Source of the DNA: CAZSHX01 sp964606895
GTDB taxonomy: Bacteria > Bacteroidota > Ignavibacteria > Kapaibacteriales > UBA2268
Reading direction: 5' to 3'
DNA length: 42,821 bases
NCBI GenBank assembly: GCA_964606895.1
Contig: CAZSHX010000039.1
Location: forward strand, 1 to 42,821
Below, one piece after another: positions 24,236 to 33,200 of this stretch. The notes beneath the pieces were generated by a model that searched no databases, had not been told where the DNA came from, and saw nothing but the letters and a program-made list of their open reading frames with translations. The translations under genes were made by a program, and so were the position numbers. Each line of letters begins with the position of its first letter. The stretch's first letter is position 1.

Positions 24236-26326
24236 TTATCTTTGAATCATTAAAGGAAAAGTTTGGGTTGATTGAAAATCGGTGACAATAATAATGTAGA
24301 TTCCTTGATTAACATTTTCAACATCAATTAAATATTGTCCTGCTTCTCTGATTATGCCGGATTCAATCGAACTGGACTGAATTTCCTTGGTGGATTTAAT
24401 ATTAATAGTACTAAAAATTGAATTGATAGATATTGACTCATCGAAATTTTCTCCTGCTTTATAATACTTTTCATAAGGAATGTGTGTGATACCGCTTACA
24501 GGATTTGGATATGGCTTACCGGTATTGATGCCATGTTTGAATGGCAGGTCTGAAGTTTTAAATTTTAGCTTAAAATCGCAACTGGAAGTACCCGAATAAT
24601 TATTTGCTAATCCATATATTTCCATTGGAATAGCATGTCGTGAACAAACATCAGGAATGAACAAAGTGTCGAATAATTCGCCCATTGAATTTGGAGATGA
24701 ACAAATAGTCAAATCTTTTGTTCCATTTGCAGGAATTACAAAATCGAACTGACTTTGAGGAATTGAAAAGTTGATATTGAATTTTAGAAGAGCATCCTTC
24801 AAAGTATAATCCTGTGGTGAATTATTCCTGATGGTCAAACTTTTACAAACAATAATTCCATAGTTTGTCGAATCAAAGGATAATATTCCATCTTTCGGCA
24901 GACCTTCAATAGTCAGAATATCGGAAGCAGATTTCATATCAACCAAAACCGGATCAGATTCTGCTAGACAACTGTCCTTAGTGATACCTTTAACGTAATA
25001 TTTTCCTGATTTTGATACTTTTAAACTTTTTAGATTAGCTCCGGAAATTTGTCCTGAGGATGATTCATACCATTCATAAAAAATCAAATCATTATCAGCA
25101 GTGAGTTCAACGGTATCTCCTTCACAGAACGACTTACCTGATAAAGAAATATTGATTTTTCCAACTGAATTTTCATCAACAACTATTTCGGCATAACCGG
25201 TACATCCATTTGAGTCTACAACAGTCACGGAGTATTTACCAGACTTTGGAGCAGAAATTCCGGAAGTAGTTTCATTTGTTGACCATATATATGATCGATA
25301 ATTTCCGTTTAAGCATAATTTTCCTGATTTTCCGTTGCATGGTTGTGATATAATATTAATAGTTGGTTTGGGTTTTGGGAAAAAATTGACTTCAAAGTCA
25401 GCGTTATATGAGACAGATTGGAATTGAGCTGTTACTGAATACGTGCCGCTTTTATTTACAATAATATTCTGAGATTTTTCTCCGGTTGACCAATTATAAT
25501 CCAAATAGCCGGCATCGGCAGACAAAGTCAAAGTATCACCTTCACAAAGAGTAGTCGTACGAGCTGTGATTTTGAATTGTTTGTATTCAATTACTATGTC
25601 AGTATCGGACAAAGCCTTAGTAAAAATCTTAACTTCGTCAAGAGAGCCAGTGAATCTTGCTGAAGTTCTTTTTCCGGAGTAAGTCCACCAATGGCAAGCC
25701 ATGCCCCCTGTGGTTCCTTCAATACGTAAAGTTTCCTTTTTTGAACCAATAAACTTCCCATTAACATACCCTGAAATGATGTTGTTTTTATATGTGAACC
25801 CATAATGAACCCATTTATTACGAAGTTGAAGATCGAATAAATAATTTAACGGTTGAATATTGCTTTGATCCGCACCGATTGAAAATAAAGAATAGAGAAC
25901 TGTATCACCATTATATCTTTGTAATGTATGGTTACCTACTCCTAGCCATCCGTTTTCGTGCCAACCGAAATATAAATAAAAATCACCATAAAAATATGAC
26001 ATATTCTCATCTTTAACCCACATAGAAACAGTAAATTCATTAAAACTCTCAAATGGAATTCTTGGTAAAATAATGTGGTCTCCATCAGGAACTTTAGGGT
26101 AATCAACGTAATCGCCTCTACCAATAAAATGAAATGCAGTTCCCTTCCCATGTACACCCATGACAGGTGTCGGAGTATGCATTATTTTGCCGTCGTATCC
26201 ATGCCCGCTATTATCTTTAGCGGTTGAGTCATCAAAACTCCAATACGCAATCAGGTATTGTTTGTAGGTTTGAGAATATGAGCAATAAATTGAACATATT
26301 AACAAAAGGAAAATTATTTTTTTCAT
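24236..26326 (-). CDS. LamG/Ig-like secreted protein with T9SS sorting domain
   Basis: 696 residues. A signal peptide (1-18) leads to a LamG/concanavalin-like domain (about 22-250; LIAYWSFDDSTAKDNSGHGY, then RFTGSLDEVKIFTKALSDTD). Three Ig/PKD-like repeats follow (about 255-470), each with CEGDTLTL or similar, and NWSTGEKS/WSTNETTSG. A beta domain of ASH type (about 475-580) comes next. The last 75 residues read GKPYPNPVSGITHIPYE ... GIYIIIVTDFQSTQ ... PLMIQR, the T9SS type A sorting pattern. The protein should be exported through the outer membrane by type IX secretion. LamG domains bind carbohydrates or adhesion partners, so surface adhesion or glycan binding is likely. Confidence 0.87.
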   Translation of the reverse strand: MKKIIFLLLICSIYCSYSQTYKQYLIAYWSFDDSTAKDNSGHGYDGKIMHTPTPVMGVHGKGTAFHFIGRGDYVDYPKVPDGDHIILPRIPFESFNEFTVSMWVKDENMSYFYGDFYLYFGWHENGWLGVGNHTLQRYNGDTVLYSLFSIGADQSNIQPLNYLFDLQLRNKWVHYGFTYKNNIISGYVNGKFIGSKKETLRIEGTTGGMACHWWTYSGKRTSARFTGSLDEVKIFTKALSDTDIVIEYKQFKITARTTTLCEGDTLTLSADAGYLDYNWSTGEKSQNIIVNKSGTYSVTAQFQSVSYNADFEVNFFPKPKPTINIISQPCNGKSGKLCLNGNYRSYIWSTNETTSGISAPKSGKYSVTVVDSNGCTGYAEIVVDENSVGKINISLSGKSFCEGDTVELTADNDLIFYEWYESSSGQISGANLKSLKVSKSGKYYVKGITKDSCLAESDPVLVDMKSASDILTIEGLPKDGILSFDSTNYGIIVCKSLTIRNNSPQDYTLKDALLKFNINFSIPQSQFDFVIPANGTKDLTICSSPNSMGELFDTLFIPDVCSRHAIPMEIYGLANNYSGTSSCDFKLKFKTSDLPFKHGINTGKPYPNPVSGITHIPYEKYYKAGENFDESISINSIFSTINIKSTKEIQSSSIESGIIREAGQYLIDVENVNQGIYIIIVTDFQSTQTFPLMIQR

Positions 26327-26352
26327 ATTTAATCAAAAAAATTAAAAAAAAA

Positions 26353-27213
26353 TCATTTTTTAACAACTATCGTATTCGTAGTAGCCATTGAAGGAAAAAA
26401 ACAATTAAATAACTTCGAATAAGTTGTTTCTCCACTACCTCTGTTGTATTTCAGAAATTTGTAATTCAGTTTATTAAAAAACTTTTTAAATGACTTTGGC
26501 TGACATAAATGTACAGCATCATCGTCACTACGCTCAAAATCTATTTCTTTTCCTTTCATCCTCGGGTAGATTAAAATAAACCTTGTTTCTTTAGACAAAC
26601 TTACTTCGAACCACCATTTAATTGACCTGAATATTCCCCAAAAACTGTCCGAAATAGTATTAAATCTCCAGAATCTGTCCTTTTTATGAATCATTTTCAT
26701 CAATGCCATAATGGGAACATTAATTCCACTCCAATTCGGGCAGGAAATAATTAGAATACCATCAGGTTTTAACACTCTATCCATTTCTATCAAAATTTTT
26801 TCAGGGTAAATTAAATGTTCTATAACACAAAGTGAGCAAACTACATCAAAAGTATTGTCAGGAAATGGAATAATGTTTTCTTCTTGGTAATTAAAAAGCT
26901 CGACATTTGTATTCGTCAGTTTTGATTTATATTTATCAAGGGTAGCGTTGCTGAAATAATCCAACCCAACTACCTTTTTGAAACCATAATTTGCAATTGT
27001 ATCGGGAAGTCGCCAACTTCCGGAACCAACATCTAAAATTGTAGAATTTTTTTCAGGTGTGAACTTTGCAATTAATTTGCAATAGTCATCATAAGCTTTT
27101 TGAGGTCTATCCAATAGACCATATTCATCAGGTCTTAGATTATAAAATCTTAATAATGCCTGTTGTACATCTTCATAACTTGTCTCTGGCAGTCTTTTCG
27201 GTTCAAAACTCAT
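26353..27213 (-). CDS. Class I SAM-dependent methyltransferase
   Basis: 286 residues from the ATG at 27213 (an upstream TTG at 27231 is unsupported). The Rossmann methyltransferase core has motif I ILDVGSGSWRLPDTIANYG, the acidic end of strand 2 (VGLDY), VCSLCVIEHLIYPEKIL and MDRVLKPDGILIISCPNWSG, as in the Methyltransf_11 group. The C-terminal region has an inserted helical section and a basic MKGKEIDFERSDDD segment. Members of this type often act on lipids, quinones or sugars, but the substrate here is unknown. It is 26 bases from the T9SS cargo gene in the same direction. Confidence 0.88.
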   Translation of the reverse strand: MSFEPKRLPETSYEDVQQALLRFYNLRPDEYGLLDRPQKAYDDYCKLIAKFTPEKNSTILDVGSGSWRLPDTIANYGFKKVVGLDYFSNATLDKYKSKLTNTNVELFNYQEENIIPFPDNTFDVVCSLCVIEHLIYPEKILIEMDRVLKPDGILIISCPNWSGINVPIMALMKMIHKKDRFWRFNTISDSFWGIFRSIKWWFEVSLSKETRFILIYPRMKGKEIDFERSDDDAVHLCQPKSFKKFFNKLNYKFLKYNRGSGETTYSKLFNCFFPSMATTNTIVVKK

Positions 27214-27346
27214 CTGATTTAATTTCTTCAAAAAATAATAATAAAATATTTATTTAAGTTACGAATTTTTCAAATTAATTGCAATTTATTTTCTTGAAAT
27301 CTACAAATAATTTCAGAAAAAGTCTAGAAATATCTTTTTTGAAATT

Positions 27347-28183
27347 TTAAGAAATTTTGGAATTAGAATGGAATCTTGTATAATTGAATTTAAGCCATCT
27401 CAAAAAAACAAAGACCGAAATCAATAAAATTGCAGTAGCTAGCACTCCTCCTTCTATTCCGTATTCTCCCCCAAGAAGAATAGAAGGATTGCTGAAGGAT
27501 GATAATTTAAGAATTGCGATATCAAAATCAAATCCGCTTACAGGACTTCCAAGTAAAATGTCTTGAAAAAAGTTCCAGAAAAAATGCAATGAAATTGGGA
27601 GCCATAGGGATTTGGTTTGTAAATAAGCCAGAGAAAACAAAATACTAGCAAGAAATGTATTTGAAAATGAAATGATATTCGAATTACCATTGAATAAATG
27701 AAGCAATGAAAATGCTAAGGAGACTATTAAAGTTACCAAATATGGCGAAAACCTTTGAATGAGTGCCTGAAATATGATTCCTCGGAAAAACAACTCTTCT
27801 CCAGTGGATATGACAAAAATCAATAGACTGATTTTCATAAAGAAAACACTGTCCTTCAAAGGAAAGAAAGTAACATGATTCGAGAAAATTAGTCCAATCA
27901 ATCCGATTATTGTCATTGAAACTAATGCCCATAATAAACCTAAGATGAAATCTCTCGGCATATTTTTATCAATTCTCAATCCAAAAGAGAGGAAAGAACG
28001 ATTTGGAGAAAGCTTAGAAACTACTGAAGAAGCAATTAGCAAACTTAAGAAAACGGTTAATTCAGGAGCAAGGAAGTACTGTAATGCCCAAAAAAGCAAA
28101 AGAACAATTCCCAAGAAAGAAATTGTTCTTTTCCACCAATTAGTCATTAATGAAAGTACAATGCTATTGATTGAATCTTTCAT
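27347..28183 (-). CDS. CPBP-family intramembrane metalloprotease (Abi)
   Basis: 278 residues with about seven or eight hydrophobic helices. The CPBP signature is complete: ISTGEELFFRGIIFQALI (EExxxR), then SLAFSLLHLFNG with the second-motif histidine, and HFFWNFFQDILLG with the HxxxN/D-type third motif. Such proteases cleave within membranes (CAAX-like or bacteriocin self-immunity roles). The target is unknown. A HicB-like gene lies 12 bases upstream in the same direction, so the two are probably one transcript. Confidence 0.88.
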   Translation of the reverse strand: MKDSINSIVLSLMTNWWKRTISFLGIVLLLFWALQYFLAPELTVFLSLLIASSVVSKLSPNRSFLSFGLRIDKNMPRDFILGLLWALVSMTIIGLIGLIFSNHVTFFPLKDSVFFMKISLLIFVISTGEELFFRGIIFQALIQRFSPYLVTLIVSLAFSLLHLFNGNSNIISFSNTFLASILFSLAYLQTKSLWLPISLHFFWNFFQDILLGSPVSGFDFDIAILKLSSFSNPSILLGGEYGIEGGVLATAILLISVFVFLRWLKFNYTRFHSNSKIS

Positions 28184-28195
28184 ATTTTAAGCGAA

Positions 28196-28390
28196 CTAAG
28201 CTTTAGATTTCAGTTTACGGATATATTTTTCGATTTGCTCTTTCATCAGTTCACGAACTTCTTCGTGTTCAGTACCTGTAACCAAAAGGTTTATCTGTGG
28301 GCAAAAGGATGCATAATCATTCTCACCGCGTTTTCTGATAAGAATTTCATAATCATTAATATCTATGCTTGTTGATTTTGTGATATCCAT
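28196..28390 (-). CDS. HicB-like small protein
   Basis: 64 residues. The pattern YEILIRKRGENDYASFCPQI followed by NLLVTGTEHEEVRELMKEQI resembles the HicB partial-RNase-H-like fold (strand, 'Y-A-x-C-P', loop, then helix). There is no C-terminal DNA-binding domain, and no hicA gene lies on either side. It may be a stand-alone HicB-fold protein rather than an antitoxin. GGAGAG lies 7 bases before the ATG. The CPBP protease gene follows after 12 bases. Confidence 0.62.
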   Translation of the reverse strand: MDITKSTSIDINDYEILIRKRGENDYASFCPQINLLVTGTEHEEVRELMKEQIEKYIRKLKSKA

Positions 28391-28437
28391 TTATTTCTCT
28401 CCGTTTTACAAATTTGTCGGGTGAAAAGACAAGATAA

Positions 28438-30738
28438 ATGAAAAAAAATTGTAAAATAAATTCACTCGGTTTATATCTTTTTAATTTTTCATTAACTATG
28501 TATTCGAGCAATTTTGTAATTTTGCAGTTTTGTAATCATAATCCAAGCATCTTTGATTTATTGAAAAACATTTATTACATATTTCGGCTTTTTCGGATTA
28601 ATCCGAAATTAGCAATTTCCAAGCTGATAACTAAGCTATCAGCAGGGAAGAGGACTCGCAGAAATTTTAATTTTGATAGTGAGCATCAAACTTATTCTGT
28701 ATTTAAAGATTTTCAATTCAAAAAAATGATTTCTTTTGTTTCGTTGCCTAATCTTGAACTTTTAGAACAAAACAGAGCTGAATTACTAACTTTTACCGAA
28801 AATATATTGAAGCATGAGTTTAAAATTCTGAATAATAAGCCAATATCAGTGAATGTTGAGTATGTTATTCACGAACGTAATAATTGGTTGAAAAGTAATA
28901 TTTCTTCCTCAAATCTTCTGAACTCACAAATAATAAACAATTTAATAAAAAATCACGATTATTGTTTCATTGACTGGCAAAAGGACTTTAAATCCAATTA
29001 CAGATGGAATGCCAACCAATGGTCGAAACATATTATTTATGGAAATGTGCTGAATGCTGATATTAAAGTTCCTTGGGAAATTGGCAGACTTCAGCATTTA
29101 CCTTCTTTAGCAATAGCATACCACTTGATAAAAGATGAAAATGAAACGATAAGCAGTAAACTGGCAGATGAATTTCAGTCAGAATTTATTGACTTTGCTT
29201 CATCAAATCCTCCACGATTCGGAACTCAGTGGATGACTTCAATGGATGTTGGATTCAGAGCTGTTAATCTATTGATTTCAAAAGAATTATTCGAATTATC
29301 CGATTTTCAGTTTAGCAATGAATTCAATGAACATTTTCAAAAAAGCATTTATGAGCATGGACACCATATAATCAATAATCTTGAATGGTCTGATGGAATG
29401 CGGGGGAATCATTATCTGGCGAATATTGCAAGTATAATATTCATTTCTGCTTATCTGCCAGCAACTGATGAAACAAATAAATGGATGCTTTTTGGTATTC
29501 AGGAATTGGTGAATGAGGTTTGTTATCAGTTCAACGCAGATGGAAGTAATTTTGAGGCATCAATTCCTTATCATTTTCTAAGTTCTGAAATCGTGTTTTA
29601 CTCATTCTTGATTGTGCTTTCATTAAACCAAGTAAAGCTAAGAAGTCTGATAAATATCGAAATTTCATTCGAAATTGGCAAAAGACAAGTTAATCCACTT
29701 TCAAATTTATCCTCAGAAATATTCTTAAATGAATCCGGTAAGTTAATGCTGGGTAATAATTTAAAACGCAGACTCAAAGCAATTGGAGATTTTTCAAAAG
29801 CTAATGTCAAATCAAATGGAAATATTGATTTAGTAGGTGATGATGACAGCGGCAGATTCATAAAGTTCCTACCGCCAAAATTAGAATTAAAAGATTTGAT
29901 GTTTGATAATTATAATATTACAGGTATTAATCTATTCGAACTTTTAATGAAATACATCAAAGGGGATATTGCGGATAAAATTCCTATCAACTCAATTATA
30001 CATAATGACAATGTTTTATTAGATTTAGAAACTACTAAAAAAGCTAAAACTCAAAGCTTTGAAAATTTCGGCTTATATATTCATAATGATAATAATTATC
30101 GCCTGTCTGTAAGATGTGGTTCTGTTGGGCAAAAGGGAAAGGGCGGTCATTCGCACAACGATCAGTTATCAGTATGTCTTGATGTTGCAGGTAAAGAAGT
30201 ATTTGTAGATTCAGGTACTTATTGTTACACATCCGATGCTGTTTTGCGAAATAAATTCAGAGGAACTGCAAGCCATAACACTCTGCAAATCAATGCTATG
30301 GAACAAAACGACTGGTTTGAAGATGATAAAGATGATTTGTTTTGGCTGAAAAATGACAAAGCCAAGGGCAAAAAGATAGTATTCGATGATAAAATCTTTG
30401 TTGGTGAGCACTATGGGTTTGGTAAAACACATAGAAGAACTCTAAAATTCTCAGAAAATTGCATTGGAGGAACTGACACTTGCGAACATGAAGGTATGAA
30501 AAATGTCCTGTTCCATCTGCATCCAAGTATCAAATATTCTATTATAAACGACAGCGAAATCAAATTGTTTTTCGAAGGATTTATAATTAATTTCCAATCC
30601 GATTCTAATAAAATTGAAATTTTTCAGTCTCTCCATTCTCAGGAATACGGAGTTTTGTTGCATAATAATGTGATTAGAATTTCTTCATTTGCAAATACGA
30701 TAAACTGGAGAATAGATATTGAAGATGTTACCATTTAA
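28438..30738 (+). CDS. Heparinase II/III-family protein
   Basis: 766 residues as called from the ATG at 28438. The start is uncertain: ATG 28498 and TTG 28561 are also possible, and the latter best fits the usual N terminus (KNIYYIFRLFRINPKL). An alpha/alpha toroid domain (about 200-430; WMTSMDVGFRAVN, WSDGMRGNHYLANIASI) leads to a beta-sandwich domain carrying KGKGGHSHNDQLSVCLDVAG and SGTYCYTSDAVLRNKFRGTA followed by SHNTLQIN, which are family landmarks. Such proteins cleave acidic polysaccharides by beta-elimination or act in polymer processing during export. With no signal peptide and a flippase gene next door, a role in surface-polysaccharide assembly is the better guess. Confidence 0.85.
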   Translation: MKKNCKINSLGLYLFNFSLTMYSSNFVILQFCNHNPSIFDLLKNIYYIFRLFRINPKLAISKLITKLSAGKRTRRNFNFDSEHQTYSVFKDFQFKKMISFVSLPNLELLEQNRAELLTFTENILKHEFKILNNKPISVNVEYVIHERNNWLKSNISSSNLLNSQIINNLIKNHDYCFIDWQKDFKSNYRWNANQWSKHIIYGNVLNADIKVPWEIGRLQHLPSLAIAYHLIKDENETISSKLADEFQSEFIDFASSNPPRFGTQWMTSMDVGFRAVNLLISKELFELSDFQFSNEFNEHFQKSIYEHGHHIINNLEWSDGMRGNHYLANIASIIFISAYLPATDETNKWMLFGIQELVNEVCYQFNADGSNFEASIPYHFLSSEIVFYSFLIVLSLNQVKLRSLINIEISFEIGKRQVNPLSNLSSEIFLNESGKLMLGNNLKRRLKAIGDFSKANVKSNGNIDLVGDDDSGRFIKFLPPKLELKDLMFDNYNITGINLFELLMKYIKGDIADKIPINSIIHNDNVLLDLETTKKAKTQSFENFGLYIHNDNNYRLSVRCGSVGQKGKGGHSHNDQLSVCLDVAGKEVFVDSGTYCYTSDAVLRNKFRGTASHNTLQINAMEQNDWFEDDKDDLFWLKNDKAKGKKIVFDDKIFVGEHYGFGKTHRRTLKFSENCIGGTDTCEHEGMKNVLFHLHPSIKYSIINDSEIKLFFEGFIINFQSDSNKIEIFQSLHSQEYGVLLHNNVIRISSFANTINWRIDIEDVTI

Positions 30739-30768
30739 GAAATATTATGAAGTATATAAAGTAAATAT

Positions 30769-32064
30769 TTGAAAATACAGGAAAACATAGATAAAATACT
30801 ATGGACATTTGCCGATAAACTGACCTATGTTGTTTATGGGTTAGTTACACTTCTTCAAATCAGAGTGATGGACCCGGCAGATTTCGGTCTCTTTTCGATG
30901 ATAATCGGTTTGCATACCTGGATATTTGGTGTAAGTGATTCTTTTGCATTAAATCATATAGTGCAATTTGGAACTTTCGAGTCTGACCGTCCAAAAGTTA
31001 ATTTGTTTTCTCTATCTCTACATTTAACCATCACAATAGTTTCTGCAATCTTAGTATTCTTGTTGAAAGATTTGCTGGCTGTTATATTCTCCGAACCGAG
31101 GTTTGTCGTTATTGGGTATGTCTTGCCAGTGTTAACTTTACTGACGATTCCAAGAACATATTGTATAAAAATTATTTTTCGTGAAAGAGCATATAAAAGG
31201 CTTTTCTTTGTGAATTTGGCATTTTTCGGAACAATGAGTTTGATAACCGCTTATTTGCTGGTGAATAAAGGAAAGATTTCGTTTGATAATATAGTTTGGC
31301 TTTATTATATCGGCACATTTGTGAGTATGTTAATTTCAATTTTATTAACTTTCAAACATCTTAAGTTCGGAACGATAGGAAATGTCAGTTTTAAAAAAAT
31401 GTTAAATTTTAGTCTGCCGATAACTTTGTATAGTGCACTTCATGGATTACCGAAAAATCTTGATACTTATATCATTAAACTTTTCTTCCCGTTAAGTACC
31501 ATTGGTGTCTATAACTCTTCCAAAACTCTTTATCGTTTGTTTGAGGAAGCCAATAATGCTACAATCGGTTTGCTATATCCTGTTGCAGTTCGTCAGATTG
31601 AATTTAAAAATCATCAAAATGTAAACGATTTAATGACAAAAGCGGTATCCTTTATTCTTATGCCCGTAGTGTTTATGGTCGCTATTCTCGAACTTGGGTT
31701 AAGTGAATTTTTGATTACAACTTTTTTACCATATAAATATCACCTTGCTGTCGGACATTTCAATATCTTATTGATTGCGGCAATCTTTCTTCCATTTACA
31801 GTAATACCAAATATAATAACTGCTTACGGAAAACCACAGATAGTTCTGAAATATGTTGCAATCGCAGTATCATTTTCGATAGCTACTTTTTTCATCGTTG
31901 GATATTTGCATTCGGAAATCCTGATTCCTCTTGGAATAATTGTTTACACAGCAATTTTGGGAATTTTGTGTTTCAAATATGTAAACAAAAATATGGGATT
32001 CAAGTTTGCAAGCATTTTCAGAATATTTTCTGATACCTTTAACTTTATAAAAAAGAAAAGATAA
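30769..32064 (+). CDS. Polysaccharide flippase (Wzx-like, MOP superfamily)
   Basis: 431 residues with about 12 membrane helices. N-terminal ADKLTYVVYGLVTLLQIRVM followed by DPADFGLFSMIIGLHTW is the classic start of polysaccharide-biosynthesis flippases, including the DP-x-[DE][FY]G motif. The only start that keeps this region is the TTG at 30769, since the nearby ATG at 30747 runs into a stop. Wzx proteins move lipid-linked glycans across the inner membrane. It lies 30 bases after the heparinase-like gene and overlaps the next gene. Confidence 0.9.
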   Translation: MKIQENIDKILWTFADKLTYVVYGLVTLLQIRVMDPADFGLFSMIIGLHTWIFGVSDSFALNHIVQFGTFESDRPKVNLFSLSLHLTITIVSAILVFLLKDLLAVIFSEPRFVVIGYVLPVLTLLTIPRTYCIKIIFRERAYKRLFFVNLAFFGTMSLITAYLLVNKGKISFDNIVWLYYIGTFVSMLISILLTFKHLKFGTIGNVSFKKMLNFSLPITLYSALHGLPKNLDTYIIKLFFPLSTIGVYNSSKTLYRLFEEANNATIGLLYPVAVRQIEFKNHQNVNDLMTKAVSFILMPVVFMVAILELGLSEFLITTFLPYKYHLAVGHFNILLIAAIFLPFTVIPNIITAYGKPQIVLKYVAIAVSFSIATFFIVGYLHSEILIPLGIIVYTAILGILCFKYVNKNMGFKFASIFRIFSDTFNFIKKKR

Positions 32065-33146
32065 TGAGAATTTTATATAGATATATCATCAAGCAATTTC
32101 TTCTCACATTAGTATTTTCGCTAATTGCGTTATGCATTATCTTTGTGATAGTTAATCTGCTTGAAAATCTTGACGATTTCATTGACCAAAAAGCAACATT
32201 CAAAATTATTGTCAATTATTACCTGTATTTTCTTCCTGAAATATTGAAAATTCTGACTCCAGTTGCAATTTTGATGGCTTCTCTGTTTTCAATCGGAAAA
32301 ATGTCCTCTTTGAATGAAATCATTGCAATGAAATCAGGTACGATGAGCCTCTATTCAATAATGTTTCCATTAATCGTACTTTGCGTTTTTTTAAGTCTCG
32401 GTCAGCTTTATTTCAATGGCTGGATTGTACCTCAGGCAAATGAAAAGAAGTTTGTTATTGAACAAAAATATCTTTTGAAACAAAAAAGCGGCGGTCCGAT
32501 TTACAATCTGTATTTTAGAGATAACCCATTGAAAAATGTAATGATGCAGTATTATGACGGAATAACGAAATCGGGAAGCAGTATAGTTATCGAAGAGTTT
32601 TCTTCCGATATTTCTCCAAGACTTACAAGCAGGATTGATGCCCAGCGAATATCATGGGATTCTGCAAAAGCAGAATGGAGACTAAATACTGCAATTGTCA
32701 GGAATTATTTTTCAGATAGAACTATATTTACTAAACACAATGAGATGTTCGTTAAACTTAATATCACACATAAGGAAATTATTGAACTTAAGAAATCACC
32801 CGAAGAAATGACTTTGTTTGAATATAAGGATTATCTGGATTTGATGAAAAGAGGGGGTAAAGATATTAGGGAGCAACTTATTGATTATTATGCTGATTAC
32901 GCATTTCCGTTCGCAAATCTTATTATTGTTCTGTTTGCAGTTCCTTTTGCTTCAATCAAGAAAAAGGGAGGTCTTGCAATACAGATTAGTGCCGCAATGA
33001 TTGTATCTTTTCTATATTTGCTTTTCACTGAGGTCAGTAAAAATATAGGTTATGCTTCCAATTTGAATCCGATTCTCGTTGGATGGGCGGCAAATATTAT
33101 TTTTCTTTTTGTCGGGATTATCACTATATTGAAAACCAAAACATGA
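32064..33146 (+). CDS. LptF/LptG-family permease (YjgP/YjgQ)
   Basis: 360 residues. It opens MRILYRYIIKQFLLTLVFSL, the usual YjgP/YjgQ start, and has three N-terminal helices (to about residue 120), a periplasmic beta-jellyroll domain (about 130-270), and three C-terminal helices ending WAANIIFLFVGIITILKTKT. LptF/LptG take lipopolysaccharide from the inner membrane and pass it to LptC/LptA. Whether it is the F or G subunit cannot be told. Its ATG overlaps the flippase stop (TAATG), indicating coupled translation. Confidence 0.9.
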   Translation: MRILYRYIIKQFLLTLVFSLIALCIIFVIVNLLENLDDFIDQKATFKIIVNYYLYFLPEILKILTPVAILMASLFSIGKMSSLNEIIAMKSGTMSLYSIMFPLIVLCVFLSLGQLYFNGWIVPQANEKKFVIEQKYLLKQKSGGPIYNLYFRDNPLKNVMMQYYDGITKSGSSIVIEEFSSDISPRLTSRIDAQRISWDSAKAEWRLNTAIVRNYFSDRTIFTKHNEMFVKLNITHKEIIELKKSPEEMTLFEYKDYLDLMKRGGKDIREQLIDYYADYAFPFANLIIVLFAVPFASIKKKGGLAIQISAAMIVSFLYLLFTEVSKNIGYASNLNPILVGWAANIIFLFVGIITILKTKT

Positions 33147-33200
33147 CCTATTTTGGTATTAAATTTGCTTTACTATTTCATTTAAGATATTTTTTAAATT

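Noticed and set aside
27214..27231. TTG start extending the methyltransferase by 6 residues
   Set aside because: The ATG at 27213 is a better codon, and nothing conserved is gained.
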